A stretch of DNA of 64,000 bases from Delphinus delphis (lineage: Eukaryota > Chordata > Mammalia > Artiodactyla > Delphinidae), in NCBI RefSeq assembly GCF_949987515.2, contig NC_082694.2, forward strand, positions 16,857,958 to 16,921,957, read 5' to 3'. Shown piece by piece: positions 23,860 through 35,183 of the stretch; the stretch's first letter is position 1; the number at the start of each line of letters is the position of its first letter. The notes below the pieces were generated by a model. It was not told the DNA's origin and searched no databases. It saw only the letters and a program-made list of their open reading frames with translations. A program made the translations under genes and the position numbers.

Positions 23860-24480
23860 TGCATTTTGTCACCATCTTCAGTCTTTTTCTTTATCCTTGT
23901 CACTTCACACCTGGATTATAGCATTGGCCTTCATGTTGGGATCCTTGATTTAATTTTCCCTCTTCTTCTCCATCCTCGTGCCAGGGCCTTCTTTCTTTAA
24001 TGCCATTGTCTTTCTGGGTCACTTGCTTGCAAACCTGCACTGGCTCCAATCACATCTAACTCCTTGGACTTACTTTCAGGTTTCTTTTCTTCTTTGTACC
24101 TAGTATCTTATCACCCTCTGTTACTCCTTCAGGTGTGCCCTCTGTTCCACTCGCAGATTCACAGACTTTCTCTGCCTTCATTCATTCCTTCCCACCTCCC
24201 CCTTCATTTCTGAAGTCCACTTTTCATCTCTTTTTCCTCCACACAGTCCTACATATTTCCAAAGTCTCGTAACACAAAGGTTCCTTTGCTGGTCCATCCT
24301 GCACTGAGCTAGGCTCTCTCTTAGAATTTGTTCCTGATGATTCTGTTTTTATTGTTCTCATTTGTGTTTTAGGCATGTTTCCCATGGTTCTGAACAATCC
24401 GTAGATATTCATCAAACTTCCGGTACTCATTGGGAAAAGAAGCGAGAGAGGGTGAAGTAAAATGTGTTGTAAAACCTTGA
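23860..24480 (+). mobile_element. L2-like sequence
   Basis: 'cttgtcacttcacacctggattatagcattggcct', 'cctgcactggctccaatcacatc', 'cttcaggtgtgccctctgttccac' resemble the L2 3' region in plus orientation. Diverged. Confidence 0.5.
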
Positions 24481-24679
24481 GATTTCCACATTTTCCCCCC
24501 TCCTTCAACTCAGGAAAGAAAAAAAGACAAAGAAGATAACTACCTCTGGAATCGTTTTATTCTGCCAATCAGTGCTGCAGAAAATGGTCCTCTTCAAGGA
24601 GAGCTAATCATTCCAAAGACAGATGACAGAAGATGCTGACCTATCTATTCACTTGGTCAGTCATCCATGCTCCTTTGTC

Positions 24680-25470
24680 TTCTGGAATATGAGGGCAATT
24701 GGCTGAACATTTCTTAAATAATTCATCATTTCCACACTGATTTTAAATAACCCCTTTATCGTACACTAACATCTCATTTGTCTGAGTATTATCTTTCTGA
24801 GTTCAATAGCTTTCTGACTGAGTTTAAAATCTGATAGAGAAAGTTTCTTTCTTATTTTTAAGAATATTCTTGGCTATTCACCTATTAATTTTCCAGATAA
24901 AAATGTAAATTTACTATGGCAAGCTAAAATATTCCATTATAATTTTGATTGGAATTTTATTAAAACTATATTATTTGAGGAAGAATTAACATTATCACTA
25001 CACATCTTCTTCAAGAACTCAGTGTGCTTCAGCGTTTACTCGAGATTTCTTTTCCATTTTCTGACACAAAAGTGTTTGTTTCCTCATTTGTAAATAGAGT
25101 CTGTTTCATAAGGTTATTGTAAAGATTAATTGAGATGACACTTATAGAGCCCTAATATGCTTGCACAGAGTAAGGATTCAAAAAGTGTGAACTTTCATGA
25201 TGATGATGGGAGTCGGGTGAAGTCTTAGTAAAGAATGGTCATTGACATGCATCAAGGGTACCTGTATATTTCTTGTTTACCCTATATGTTTTATATTCCA
25301 TTGAGAGTACACCATTTATTTTTCACATGATGATTTATATTGCTGGTTATTACTAGCATAGAGGGAAACATTTTACTTTATCATAAATTTATTTTTATCT
25401 GGACATCTTATTAAACTCTGATTGGTTCCATACGTTTTTGGTGGAAGCATCTGGATTTTCTAGGCAAAGA
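24680..25470 (-). mobile_element. Ancient L1 ORF2 fragment
   Basis: 'ctttctgagttcaatagctttctgactgag', 'aagtttctttcttatttttaagaatattcttggctattc' and, after a MIR, 'gaggaaagc'-like worn RT-region text ending 'cttattaaactctgattgg' and 'tttggtggaagcatctggattttctagg' read as reverse-strand L1 ORF2 3' of and around the RT core. The order relative to 26850-27350 fits one old L1 broken by later insertions. Confidence 0.5.
25068..25205 (-). mobile_element. MIR SINE
   Basis: 'tttcctcatttgtaaatagagtctg', 'ataaggttattgtaaagattaattgagatgac', 'gcttgcacagagtaaggattc' is MIR in minus orientation, apparently inserted in the old L1 sequence around it. Confidence 0.8.
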
Positions 25471-26042
25471 ACTGCAACAGCAGCAAAAAAAAAAAAAAAG
25501 AAAAAAGTTATACTTCGAGTAGTTATATATCTTAACCAATTTTTTACATTTTATTTCATTGACTAGAACTTGCAGATTGATGTTAAATGATCATAGTAAC
25601 GAGGTTAGGGACTCTTACATTATTTACCCTGCCAAGAAAATGCTATTTGTTCCACAAACCAGTGCACATTGTACAGTGTGTGGGTGGAATCTTAAAAGCT
25701 TTGAATGAGGGAGGGGGAGAGTGTTCCATGTTCAGATAAGTTAGAAAAATTTACCAAATTTAAGCAGTTTTATTGACTACAAAATTTTTTAGTGTGGTAG
25801 GCATTGTGAACTTAAGGGTAAGAGTATAGTTTGCAGAATTTCTCAAATGCATTTGACACATGTTTGGCATTTTTTTCAGTCCACATCTATTAATATCTCC
25901 CCAAGAAGTGTCTTGTGGCATACCAGTTTAGAAATTATTGTTCTGGTGATTAGCTCATAGGGGGTTGAGCATTGCATTGAGATAGATAAGCTTTATAATT
26001 GTTATGATGAGCCTTACTACTAAGGTTAAAAAAGAAGTGGAT
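25471..26042. other. No recognised feature
   Basis: Contains an A-rich run at 25486-25507. Remaining sequence is unassigned. Confidence 0.4.
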
Positions 26043-26255
26043 GGCTTCCCTGGTGATGCAGTGGTTGAGAGTCTGCCTGCCGATGCAGGGGACGCGGGTT
26101 CGTGCCCCGGTCCGGGAGGGTCCCACATGCTGCGGAGTGGCTGGGCCCGTGAGCCATGGCTGCTGAGCCTGTGCGTCAAGGGCCTGTGCTCCGCAACGGG
26201 AGAGGCCACAACAGTGAGAGGCCCACGTACCGCAAAAAAAAAAAAAAAAAAAAAA
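26043..26255 (+). mobile_element. CHR SINE, mid-length type
   Basis: Head 'gcttccctggtgatgcagtgg' (A-box region), 'cgggttcgtgcccc' (B-box, about 26095-26108), body to 'gaggcccacgtaccgc', then about 23 A. TSD aagtggatg at 26035-26043 and 26256-26264. Frames on both strands over it, including 107 and 115 codons, are incidental. Confidence 0.96.
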
Positions 26256-26274
26256 AAGTGGATGTGGAACTTTA

Positions 26275-26420
26275 ACAAATGGCTGAGTTACTTGACTTCT
26301 TACAGCTTCCTCATCTGTAGAACAGGGACTATAATTGTACTTGCTTCATAGATTTGCAATGAGGATCAAATGAGCTAATGAATAAGGTCTGAATATAGTT
26401 AGAACTATATTATTATTTAT
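26275..26420 (-). mobile_element. MIR SINE
   Basis: 'ttacttgacttcttacagcttcctcatctgtagaacagggactataattgtac' and 'gcaatgaggatcaaatgagctaatg' are clear MIR text in minus orientation. Confidence 0.78.
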
Positions 26421-26849
26421 TAAACATTACATAAAAATAAAATAATGTGTGTAGCCCCACTGGAGGATGTCTTTAGGTATTTCCTCATAATGATGAGTGA
26501 CTCAGAACTCCCATGTCCTCTGTTCATCTCATCCTTCCACCACCATCTTCATCTCAAGAGAGAAGGAGTTAGAAAATGAATAATATGCTGAGTTCCTCTT
26601 AAACTCCTAGAATTGCTGTATAAATTATCTCCACGATTCTGAAACCTCCTTTCCTGAAAACGATGCTATGAATCCCTAATGTGGATCACCTCACAGAAAT
26701 AAAACACATTTCTGTATGATCCAAGGTCATTCTTTATGAATGTTCTCTCTTCAGGCAACGGGTCCTACCAGAATAAGAGACTTTGCATTTCTTTTTGTAA
26801 TTCTGAGTCTTTGTCTTTTCTCTTTATTTTATTTGATTTGACATTCTAG

Positions 26850-27350
26850 AGCTCTATCTATTTTGGGGAGATTTTGTTTTAAAAAAAGCAGCTACTTCAT
26901 TTATTTATCTGTTCTACTAGTTTTCTGGGCTTTATATTTGTATTTCTGCTTGTATTCTTCTTAATTCTTTTCTCTTGATTTCTTTAGGATTTTGTCCTTT
27001 TTCTTTTTCTAATTTGAGTTCAAGGCATAGTTTAATTTATTCTCCTTGTTTGTGGTTTATTAACAAAACAGTTTGAGTTTATGATATAGCCTCTGAACAT
27101 GACTTTACTGCCTGTCTCATGAGAATTGAGATATAGAGTTCTTTATATCTAATAATCTGTAACTTCAGTGTTGATATCTTAGAGAGTTATTATTTAGGAT
27201 GGTAAAGATTTTTGTTTATTTTATTATTAGTTTTTTCCTTTAATATCCATGTAGTCATTTATTTTTATTTAATTTTTTGTTTTTATTTTATTGAATTGCT
27301 GTCAGAGACCATGTCTTGTGCATGCCTGATTAGGAGAATTCGTTGAGATT
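26850..27350 (-). mobile_element. Ancient L1 ORF2 fragment
   Basis: T-rich text reading in reverse as L1 ORF2 between the endonuclease and RT regions: 'agcagctacttcatttatttatctgttc', 'ttgtttgtggtttattaac' and 'tcatgagaattgagatatagagttc'. Probably part of the same old L1 as 24680-25470. Very diverged. Confidence 0.45.
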
Positions 27351-27419
27351 TCCTTAGTGACTGAATACATGATACATTTTTATAAATGTTCCACTAATTC
27401 TTCAATAAAATGCTTCTTT

Positions 27420-28180
27420 TTCCTGGAGACATTTGCAATATTTCCCTTTCCAACACCACTCAAATCCAATTTATTACCGAACTCTGTCAAATCTACCAAA
27501 ATTTATTTTACATCAACCTCTTTGTCTTCAACTCCACTACTTCCACTTCCCTCCAAGCAGTCAGCAACTCTCTCTTGTTCCACTAGACTTGCCCTTTCAT
27601 TCCTGATTTGATTCTTGCTCTTTTCAAAGCTATTTTCTACCTGTCAGTCATGTGACTCAAATAAGTTAATCTGTTTTCATCCCTCCCCTTAACATGGCAA
27701 AATGCTCTCTATTTTCTGCATCTGCTCCTGGGACAGAATCAAGACCTGTAGATTTTGCACTGCAGATTTGGCTGCCTTTCCTCTTGCTTCCTGTGATCTA
27801 TCCACAGAAGCACCTGTCTTCTTTTGATCCTTGAACATACCAAGCTCTTTCCCACCTCAGATCCATGGCCGATGGTGCCCCTCCACTGGGCATAGTCTCT
27901 GTGTGCTTGCCTGGTTAGCTCCATCTCCTGTCACAAGACTTGTTCTTCTGAGAGGTTTTCTCAGGCCATCTGATCTAAAGGCAATCTATCGTTCTCACTG
28001 TATATTCTCTTTCCTTGCACCCCATACTTTTATAGCATTTATTGCAATTTGCAATTTGTATGGCAAAATGTAATTGTAACAATTGTCTTTATTATATGTT
28101 TAAAGGCTATCTTTTCCACCAGACTGAAGGCTCCATATGCGCAGGATTTTTATTTATGATCCAAAGAAAACCTACTTCTT
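27420..28180 (+). mobile_element. L2-like sequence
   Basis: 'ctctgtcaaatctaccaaaa', 'tctcactgtatattctctttccttgc', 'acttttatagcatttattgcaatttgc', 'tgtttaaaggctatcttttccaccagactgaaggctcc' give L2 order in plus orientation. Boundaries are approximate and the first part is weaker than the second. Confidence 0.5.
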
Positions 28181-29285
28181 AACACAATTCTGAACTATAA
28201 TATTCTCTCAAAAATATACTGAATGGAAGAACGATTTGTGTAGAGTATCAAGTGTGATTTTTTTCCCAAAATTTAACCTTATTATTTTTAGAACATATAT
28301 CTTTATTTATTTAGAACATATATCAGAACATATATCCTTATTTATTCGTTCTTCTTCATCAGTCAAGTGCAGAGCAATAAGTACTAAAGTTCCACTACAA
28401 TAGTGTTTCTGTCAACTTCTTCTCATATTTCTGGAATATTTTGCTTTATGTATGTCAAAGCAATGTTGTTCAGAGGATAAGTGGTTTTTGACTGTTGTCA
28501 TTTTGTGTGATTTAGGACTCTGTCAGTTGTAACCAGTAGAATCCAATGTGAGCTTGCTGCAGCCAACCAAAAAGGAGGAGGTTTATAAGGTTGCAGGGGC
28601 AGGAATGTAGCAAGGCCTCAATATGTCCCAATGTGTGTGTGTGTGTGTTTTGTATATATTTCTTTTTGCTCACCTTTGATTTTAAGTCCATGTAGGCCTA
28701 GGACTTGCTCAGAAACAACGTCTGTAGATTTTCCTTTGTTTTTCTCACTGACTACCAAATGGCTTGGACTCTTCCTATACCATAAACAGAAACCTAGTGA
28801 ATATGACCATCCCGGTAGGGGATTTGGTCTCCACACTGTCTTGTCTTTGTTTGGTGAAGCAGCCTCTCTGTGGTCTAATTCTCTATACCTGACCTTCTGT
28901 CTGGCTAGATTTCCAGATGTCACTAAGCCAAAGACCAGCGGAGCCTGGCATAGTGTCTTACCTGCTCTTCCTTGCTGCCATGATTGGGCAAACTCCTAGT
29001 TGGCTTTCTGCAATAAACTATTATTCATTCCCAATATTGTTGAACTACAGTAGCAAACAGACACCAAAGGGCTTGACCTTCATCTGTTCCACAAGCCATT
29101 CCCACCTCTGCTCATCAACCCCAATGTTACTGTGCAGTAATGGGAATATGTTCCTCCCCTTTCCCCCAATCAAGGCCATGCCCTATGCATCCTACTGACT
29201 TTCTGCTCAATTTAGCACCTATACAACCCAACCCCCCCAGGTTGTGTCTCCATTAAAATGCTTCTTCACAAATAAGGGTTTTGAG
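28181..29285. other. Mostly unassigned
   Basis: Holds a short near-repeat 'gaacatatatc' at 28292-28338 and a (TG)n run at 28632-28648. Frames of 93-122 codons (28617-29198, both strands) show no domain; one begins in the TG run. Confidence 0.4.
28632..28648 (+). repeat. (TG)8 short microsatellite
   Basis: About 17 bases of TG repeat. Too short to be strongly variable. Confidence 0.85.
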
Positions 29286-29289
29286 AGAG

Positions 29290-29800
29290 TTATCTACACA
29301 CTCTGTATTTTCTTATCTTGTCAAATAAAAATACAAACCTGGATTTAGTAAGGAGAGACTTTTTTTGGAAAGATGATTGAAACAGGGAGGCCCTGTGGTC
29401 ATAAGATCTGCAAGCTTCTCATAGTTTAGGCAAAAAGCGTTTTTCTTCTACAGAGAGGAGTGAACAAGGCTAGAAAGAACCAGATGTGGGAAATGGGATG
29501 AGAAGGTGGCATGATGGAATGTTTTACCCCAAGGCCAAGTTATCTGCCTGGAGGGGACTTTAAGGAGGACCTGCATGTTGGCTCAGTCTGAAGGTAGATC
29601 AAACATCTGAGAACTAAGGGAAGGAAAGAATCTTAAAGTGTGATTAACAAGTATTTTGTTCTGTTTAATAAATGAGGACAAGCAGTTTAGGTAATCATTT
29701 ATGAGACAAAGAATGGGAATTTGGAGGAGCTGTGCCTAGCCTTACAGATAAACAAGGGGCATCTATGAGGCTTATATGGTGAAGGGTGGTTCTTTGCAGT
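29290..29800 (-). mobile_element. Possible LTR fragment
   Basis: Reads like an antisense LTR: 'ggatttagtaaggagagactttttttgg', 'cagggaggccctgtggtcataagatc', 'aaggaggacctgcatgttggctcagtctgaagg', 'gagacaaagaatgggaatttgg'. No TG/CA pair or TSD verified. May be another ERV-derived family, or unique sequence. Confidence 0.4.
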
Positions 29801-30019
29801 AAGTGCTTTCTGGAGCACAAAGTGTATGGGAATTTCTTAACCTGTGCTCTTTGCCAGGATCACAGAGCTCAGCAACATTCAATCATGGTACCTTCTATTC
29901 ATCTTTAACACACACCCATCTGGTTTCTGCACTGCAGCTTCTCTCTTTTTATACCAGCATGACCTCCACATTGTCACATTCAATGGACTCTTCCCAGCCC
30001 TAATAACCCCTTCCTGTCA

Positions 30020-31360
30020 ATAGAGGGGGACAGTTGGCCACTTCCTCCTTTTTTCTTGGAATGTTAACAGCTCTTGGCCTTCACGAAACCACACTTCACT
30101 GTGTTTGTTTCTACTCCTCTGGCAGTGACTTTTCTGTCTGCTTTGTTCTCTGTCCCAATGCCTAATGGTGGTGTTTTGTAGATTTGGGACCTGTTCTCAT
30201 GCTTTCTTGAGGTAATATTCATTTCTATACCTTTAAATATTATGTCTTTGTCTGTGACCCTCCAATTTTTATTGCCACCCTACATGTCTTTCCTGAACCC
30301 CAGATCCATCTGATACTTGAAATCTGTTTTGTCTGTCTAAAAAGATTTTCAAACTTAAAATACTTTAAAAGTGAACTGATTTTTATTTTCAGTGTGTGTT
30401 TCCAAACGTCTCTCATTCACTCCATCCACTTTGTTGTGAAATCTGCAAATCCGCATAACCCTCTTTCGTCATCCCTCTGTTCAAGTCCATTGCCCAGCCC
30501 TCATCATTTCAGGACATATCCTGAGTCTGTCCACTTTTCTCTATCTGCCACTGTCACATCCTAGTTGAAACCACCATTATTATCATGGAAACTGCTGCTG
30601 TAGCCTCCAGCTGACTTTCCTATCATGTTGCCATCCAGTCAGTTTCTCACACAATGGTCAAAATAATCTTAAAATCCCCTGTTGAAAACATACGAATGGT
30701 GTCCCCAGCATTTGGGTTAGAAGCCATAATCTACAGCAGAATTTTTTCAATCACACTACTGACATTTTGGCCTGAATAGTTCTTTGCTGTGGGGGACTGT
30801 CCTGTGCATTGTAAGAAGTTTAACAGCACCCCTGGCTTCTACTCACTAGATGCCAGTAGCATCCCTGTTCTCACTCCTACCCTCCATCTAGTGGTGACAA
30901 CAAAAATGTCTTTAAACATTGCCAAATGTTCCGTGGGGGCCAAAGTCATCCCTGACTGAGAACCACTGATCTACACCATGTGTAAGACTCTGAATAATGT
31001 AGCCCTTCCTCCTCTGATAGCTTCTGATGTTTTTCTTCATGGAATGGCTTGTCATTGTCTTTCACACCTTCTTCTTCTATTAAATTCTGCTCAAAGTCTA
31101 TCACATGTCACCTCCTTCATGGATCCTTTCTGAGATTTCTCAACACCCAAAACTATCTCCCAGAAAAATAAATTATTCCCTCCCCTGTCCTCCAATAGCC
31201 GTGTGTTTATACCCCATCACTTATCATTTTATACATCATTTATCATTTTGTGTTCATCACAATTAATTAGTTAGATATATCTTTTTCTTCCTCATTTGAA
31301 TGAAATACCCAGCATAATATCTGAAACATTTGGAACATAATAAATTTTGGTGAATTGAAT
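30020..31360 (+). mobile_element. L2 LINE, interrupted by a hAT MITE
   Basis: Recognised in plus orientation from 'gggggacagttggccacttcctcc'; 'tgatacttgaaatctgttttgtctgtct', 'gaaaccaccattattatcatgg', 'gcctccagctgactttcc', 'aaataatcttaaaatcccctg', then after the MITE 'gtaagactctgaataatgtagcccttcc', 'tcaaagtctatcacatgtcacctcc' and a tail 'ataatatctgaaacatttggaacataataaatt'. Very old, no frame retained. Confidence 0.7.
30737..30968 (-). mobile_element. hAT-Charlie-type MITE in L2
   Basis: About 232 bp whose reverse complement begins CAGTGGTTCTCAGTC, continues with 'ggccc'-poor core 'ggacattgcc' style text, and carries 'cactagatgccagtagcatccc' and 'ctttgctgtgggggactgtcctgtgcattg' on the plus strand. 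TSD atctacag (30729-30736) and atctacac (30969-30976), 7 of 8, the length expected for hAT. No transposase. Exact family name not asserted. Sits cleanly inside L2. Confidence 0.8.
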
Positions 31361-32084
31361 CATTTTATCATGTTCTTACAAAAAAGCTGCATCCTTTGCA
31401 TCAATCTTGCCATTCTCTTTTCTTGCATACAGAGAGGCACTTACGCTGCCTTCTCTTCTGAACCATCTCTTTTCATGGTGGGTCTTTCTCTTCTATCCTC
31501 TTTTAATTTACTGCCTCCCCCAAAGATGTTTCAGTTACCAGGGTTTCTCCTTTGAACACCAGTCCTCATATCTACTTGTCTGGCTCTTCTGCAAAGCAGA
31601 AAAGCCACCAGAATGCTGGTGGTCCAGGGTCACTTGGCTTGACTGAGGCAAAGCCAGCACTTGAATACAGTCTGCAAATCCATGCTTCCTACACTGCCTT
31701 CCTAACAGATGGTCTATTGGAAAGGGCAACTGAACCAAAAATAGATCTGTAATGGCTTATTAAGAGGTATTTAGGGAGAAAGAGAGGACACACTTCACAA
31801 CGTCCAACAATGATATAAAAGCAGTAACTTGCAGTCGCATGAAATTTTTGAAAACATTTTATCTATATGGCTGTTGCACAAAATATTCCTTATGGCCAAA
31901 GCTCTCCTTCTGATGCAGTGGAAATATGCCTACTGCTGTGATATCGTTTCTGAGGTTTTGAGAGGACCTCTGTGTTTTCAAAATTCCTTTCCTTCCTGAT
32001 CTGCAGACACTAGATGGTGCTTTTCTGTCAAGTGCTTTTCTGTACTCTGTAGCTAGACAGGGGCATTGGCCGTACTTCAAATGT
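31361..32084. other. No recognised feature
   Basis: Short frames (60-80 codons at 31355-31752) without a domain. Nothing else seen. Confidence 0.4.
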
Positions 32085-32100
32085 AAAAAGTCCCTGCAGG

Positions 32101-32310
32101 GCTTCCCTGGTGGCGCCCTGGTTGAGAGTCCGCCTGCCGGTGCAAGGGACGCGGGTTCGTGCCCCCGTCCGGGAAAATCCCACATGTCGCGGAGCAGCTG
32201 GGCCCGTGAGCCATGGCCGCTGAGCCTGCGCGTCCGGAGCCTGTGCTCCACAACAGGAGAGGCCACAACAGTGAGAGGCCCACGTACCACAAAAAAAAAA
32301 AAAAAAAAAA
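32101..32310 (+). mobile_element. CHR SINE, mid-length type
   Basis: 'gcttccctggtggcgccctgg' to 'gaggcccacgtaccac' with a poly-A of about 25. Perfect 16-bp TSD, aaaaagtccctgcagg, at 32085-32100 and 32311-32326. B-box 'gggttcgtgccc' about 32153-32164. Frames of 106 to 202 codons on the minus strand are incidental. Confidence 0.97.
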
Positions 32311-32566
32311 AAAAAGTCCCTGCAGGAAGTCTTGACATATGTTTGCATAATTTAAAGGAATTAATTAATACATTTGAAGCCCCTTTTAAATGAAGTTTAT
32401 TATTATTATTTTTTTTGTCAAGAACAGGTTTTGTAAGGAGATTTAGTAATAAATGAGAGTAACTCAAGTCAGAATTTAGAGGAGAGGTAACAGTTCAAGA
32501 GGAGAGTGTGAGGACTCAAATATCTCACTAACACAGATGAGAGACCCTTGGTCTCCCTGAGGATAA

Positions 32567-33166
32567 TGTAACCAAATGTAGGTTCGGCAGCTTACTGCTT
32601 GCCAGCCAATAAAACGAGGGGCAAGTGTCAGTAGACAGGAAAGATGCTTTATTCAGAAAAGCCGGCAATCTGGGGAGAAGGTGGACTTGTGTCCAGACAC
32701 CAACTCTGAAGATTCTGCTCAGCCAAGACAATTTTTAAGGGAAAAAGGGGAAACAATCTCAGTTAATCATTTAGGCAGGAGGTCAGATTCTTTGTCATTT
32801 TTCCATTGCATGTAGACCTTCTGACTTCTCCCGATCTTCCTTGGGATGCTGTCTTGCTCACGTGGTCCACCTGCAATTGGACATTCTCTTGTCCATGTGG
32901 TCTGCCTGCATCCACAGGGTCCACCTGCAAATTTACTAAGGGAAGCTAGGGGTAAAGGGTCAGTTATTCTTTAACTACTTATCTCTTCATTCTTACTCCT
33001 TCTAATTCAGGAAAGGAATCAACAGATAAGGAAAGGCTTTGTGTATATTTTGTAAAGCAAAAATCAGGAGCTAGGTTAAATGTTGCCTAGTGATCTCATC
33101 TTTATGATTAAGTTCTAAGGAAAACAGGGATGAAGAAACAGAAAAGGGACAAAGGAGCTGCTTACA
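32567..33166 (-). mobile_element. ERV-type LTR (member 4)
   Basis: Minus-strand LTR. Starts tgtaacc on the plus strand, with a poly-A signal reading AATAAA on the minus strand at 32650-32655 ('gctttattcagaaaagccgg'). The 'ctttattcagaa', 'gagaaggtggact' block resembles the left part of LTR 2. Its 5' side on the minus strand is uncertain; I end it at 'gctgcttaca' (33166). Flanks ataa/acag do not match. Confidence 0.55.
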
Positions 33167-34290
33167 ACAGGATGTAAGTCCTTGAGACCCAGTGAAGGTG
33201 AAAAGGAAATAAGAAACCACCATTCACAGTCTGGTTCCAGTTTGAACCTAGATACATGAGATCCTATGAAACGTGGAAATGCCAGCTCAGCCAGACACCT
33301 ATCCCAGCCCCTTGATGAACTGTTACTATTTCATTCATAAACAAGTATCTTTGATGAATATCTTGGAGTCTGGAGCCAGAACTTTATATTTGTTAAATCA
33401 TCACACACAAATAAGAAATGGGTATTTGAAAGCACTCCATTATTTTGATACACTTATCTGTACACATTTAGCTTCCTCTTTATTTATCATAATATGAAAA
33501 GATATATTATTATTTGCCAGTGGATAGAGTTCACCATATATTTATCAGCGACAATATTATTCTCAACATCTGCACATGTAATTAAAGAGATGAAAAAAAT
33601 AGGTTTCATTTCTTCATAGATGGAAAAGATGGAGAAAGAGGAATTATTTTTGGAATTGATGAGATGATGTTTGTTAATGGTTTGGAAAATAAAATAGGAT
33701 TAGGAATGAAGATAGCTACAAATTTATTCTAGTCTTGGCCTATTAAATTGTTGTTGGGAAATATATGCCAAGGCAGAAATTTTACGGCTTTCTGGCCTCA
33801 CAGAAACTTAAAAGTTAACTTATTAGCAAGTTAAAAGTTTAACTACACACACACACATATTTCATCTCAATAAATACCTTAGGCACCAGAATCAGAGACT
33901 TATAAATCACTGAAAAAGGATATACAGAGCAATAAAAAGATTTTTCCTAGGTCACACAGCACCTCCATTGATCTCTAATCTTTTCATTCCTCCTACCACT
34001 GGGGTTCTGCTCATCCCTTTAGGCTTGTGATGACTGAAGAAGGACTGGGTAAAGGAAAGAGAGGGGAAAAGATAGCCTGAGAGGTCCTGGGATAAAGAGC
34101 AAAGTCTCTACATCCTGCCAAGGCCCCAAGTCAATTCCACTGGGCTCTTTCAGTTAAATGATCCCTGAGGCAGAATGAGACTCAGCAGTCTCTGAGCGGG
34201 ATCTGTGGTTGGCGCTACATGAGGTTAATCCAGAACTGAACATTGAAAACAGTGCTGGACCTGTTAAAGAATACTTGACTACCCAGTGGG
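33167..34290. other. No recognised feature
   Basis: Unassigned AT-rich sequence; short CA run at 33845-33860. The 74-codon frame at 33273-33497 has no domain. Sequence at 34090-34250 ('caatgaga'-like, 'gaggcagaatgagactcagcag') is unassigned. Confidence 0.4.
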
Positions 34291-34311
34291 CCACTGAAAA
34301 AACAAGAATGA

Positions 34312-34430
34312 GGGACTTCCCTGGTGGTCTAGTGATTAAGACTCCGTGCTTTCACTGCAGGGGGTGAGGGTTTGACCTCTGGTTGGGGAAGTACCAACAT
34401 GCCTCAGGGAGTGTCCGAAAAATAAAATTG
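34312..34430 (+). mobile_element. CHR SINE, short type
   Basis: About 119 bp: 'gggacttccctggtggtctag', 'ttaagactccgtgctttcactgcaggggg', 'ggttggggaagtac', then 'aaaaataaaattg' tail. The 14-bp TSD aaaaacaagaatga is at 34298-34311 and 34431-34444. A distinct subfamily from the mid and long copies, with only the tRNA-derived head and a short tail. Confidence 0.9.
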
Positions 34431-34556
34431 AAAAACAAGAATGATTCACTATTGGAAATCTATACAGATTCCACATCCATGAAGAAGTTTTAATGAGATG
34501 GCATCTTTTGGTGTGGTAACGTTAAAGAGCAGAATAAAAAACTGCCCAAGGGAGTG

Positions 34557-34600
34557 CATGGTAAATACCCAGAAGTGGAATTGCTGGATCATATGCTTGA
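34557..34600 (-). mobile_element. L1 fragment, tiny
   Basis: 'taaatacccagaagtggaattgctggatcatatg' is the reverse of the L1 ORF2 3' phrase seen in the large L1s ('cccagtagtgggattgctg'). About 44 bp and isolated. Confidence 0.5.
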
Positions 34601-34621
34601 TAATATGGTGATCATGTCACC

Positions 34622-34938
34622 ATCAATTCCCTAGTGGTGCAGTGGTTAAGAATATGCCTGCCAATGCAGGGGACACGGGTTCCATCCCTGGTCTAGGAAG
34701 ATCCCACATGCCACGGAGCAGCTAATCCCATGCACCACAGCTACTGAGCCCTTGTGCCACAGCTACTGAAGCCCACACGGCTAGAGCCCGTGCTCTGCAA
34801 CAAAGAGAAGCTACGGCAATGAGAAGCCCCTGCACTGCAACGAAGAGTAGCCCCCACTCACTAGAGAAAGCCCTTGCACAGCAACAAAGACCCAACATGG
34901 CCAAAAATAAATAAATAAAAATAAATAAATTAAAAAAA
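34622..34938 (+). mobile_element. CHR SINE, long type
   Basis: 'ttccctagtggtgcagtggttaag', 'caggggacacgggttcc' (B-box), 'gatcccacatgccacggag', then the long-type block 'gcaacgaagagtagccccc', 'ctagagaaagcccttgcacagc', 'agacccaacatggcc' and an (AAATAA)n tail. Over 300 bp. Flanking duplication not convincing. Older copy. Confidence 0.92.
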
Positions 34939-35183
34939 ATCAAATTCTAATAATGCTTAGAAAAATAAAGTTCAAGGAAGCATAGGAGATATTAGGGCAT
35001 GGTCAAACAAATTCTCAATCTTTATAGAGTTTAGATATAGAAACTCCAGAATTCCCACATGAATTATCTTTTGTTGCATTTCAAGAATCCCTCACTATGG
35101 ATCTATTTGTTTTCTGAGTTTGGATAGCACAGAACACTGTGTTAACCTAATCTATTTGACTTGTGTGTTTCAGAAAGTGACTC

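Noticed and set aside
31859..32467. 202-codon minus frame
   Set aside because: Crosses the SINE at 32101-32310; the poly-Phe stretch is the SINE poly-A tail.
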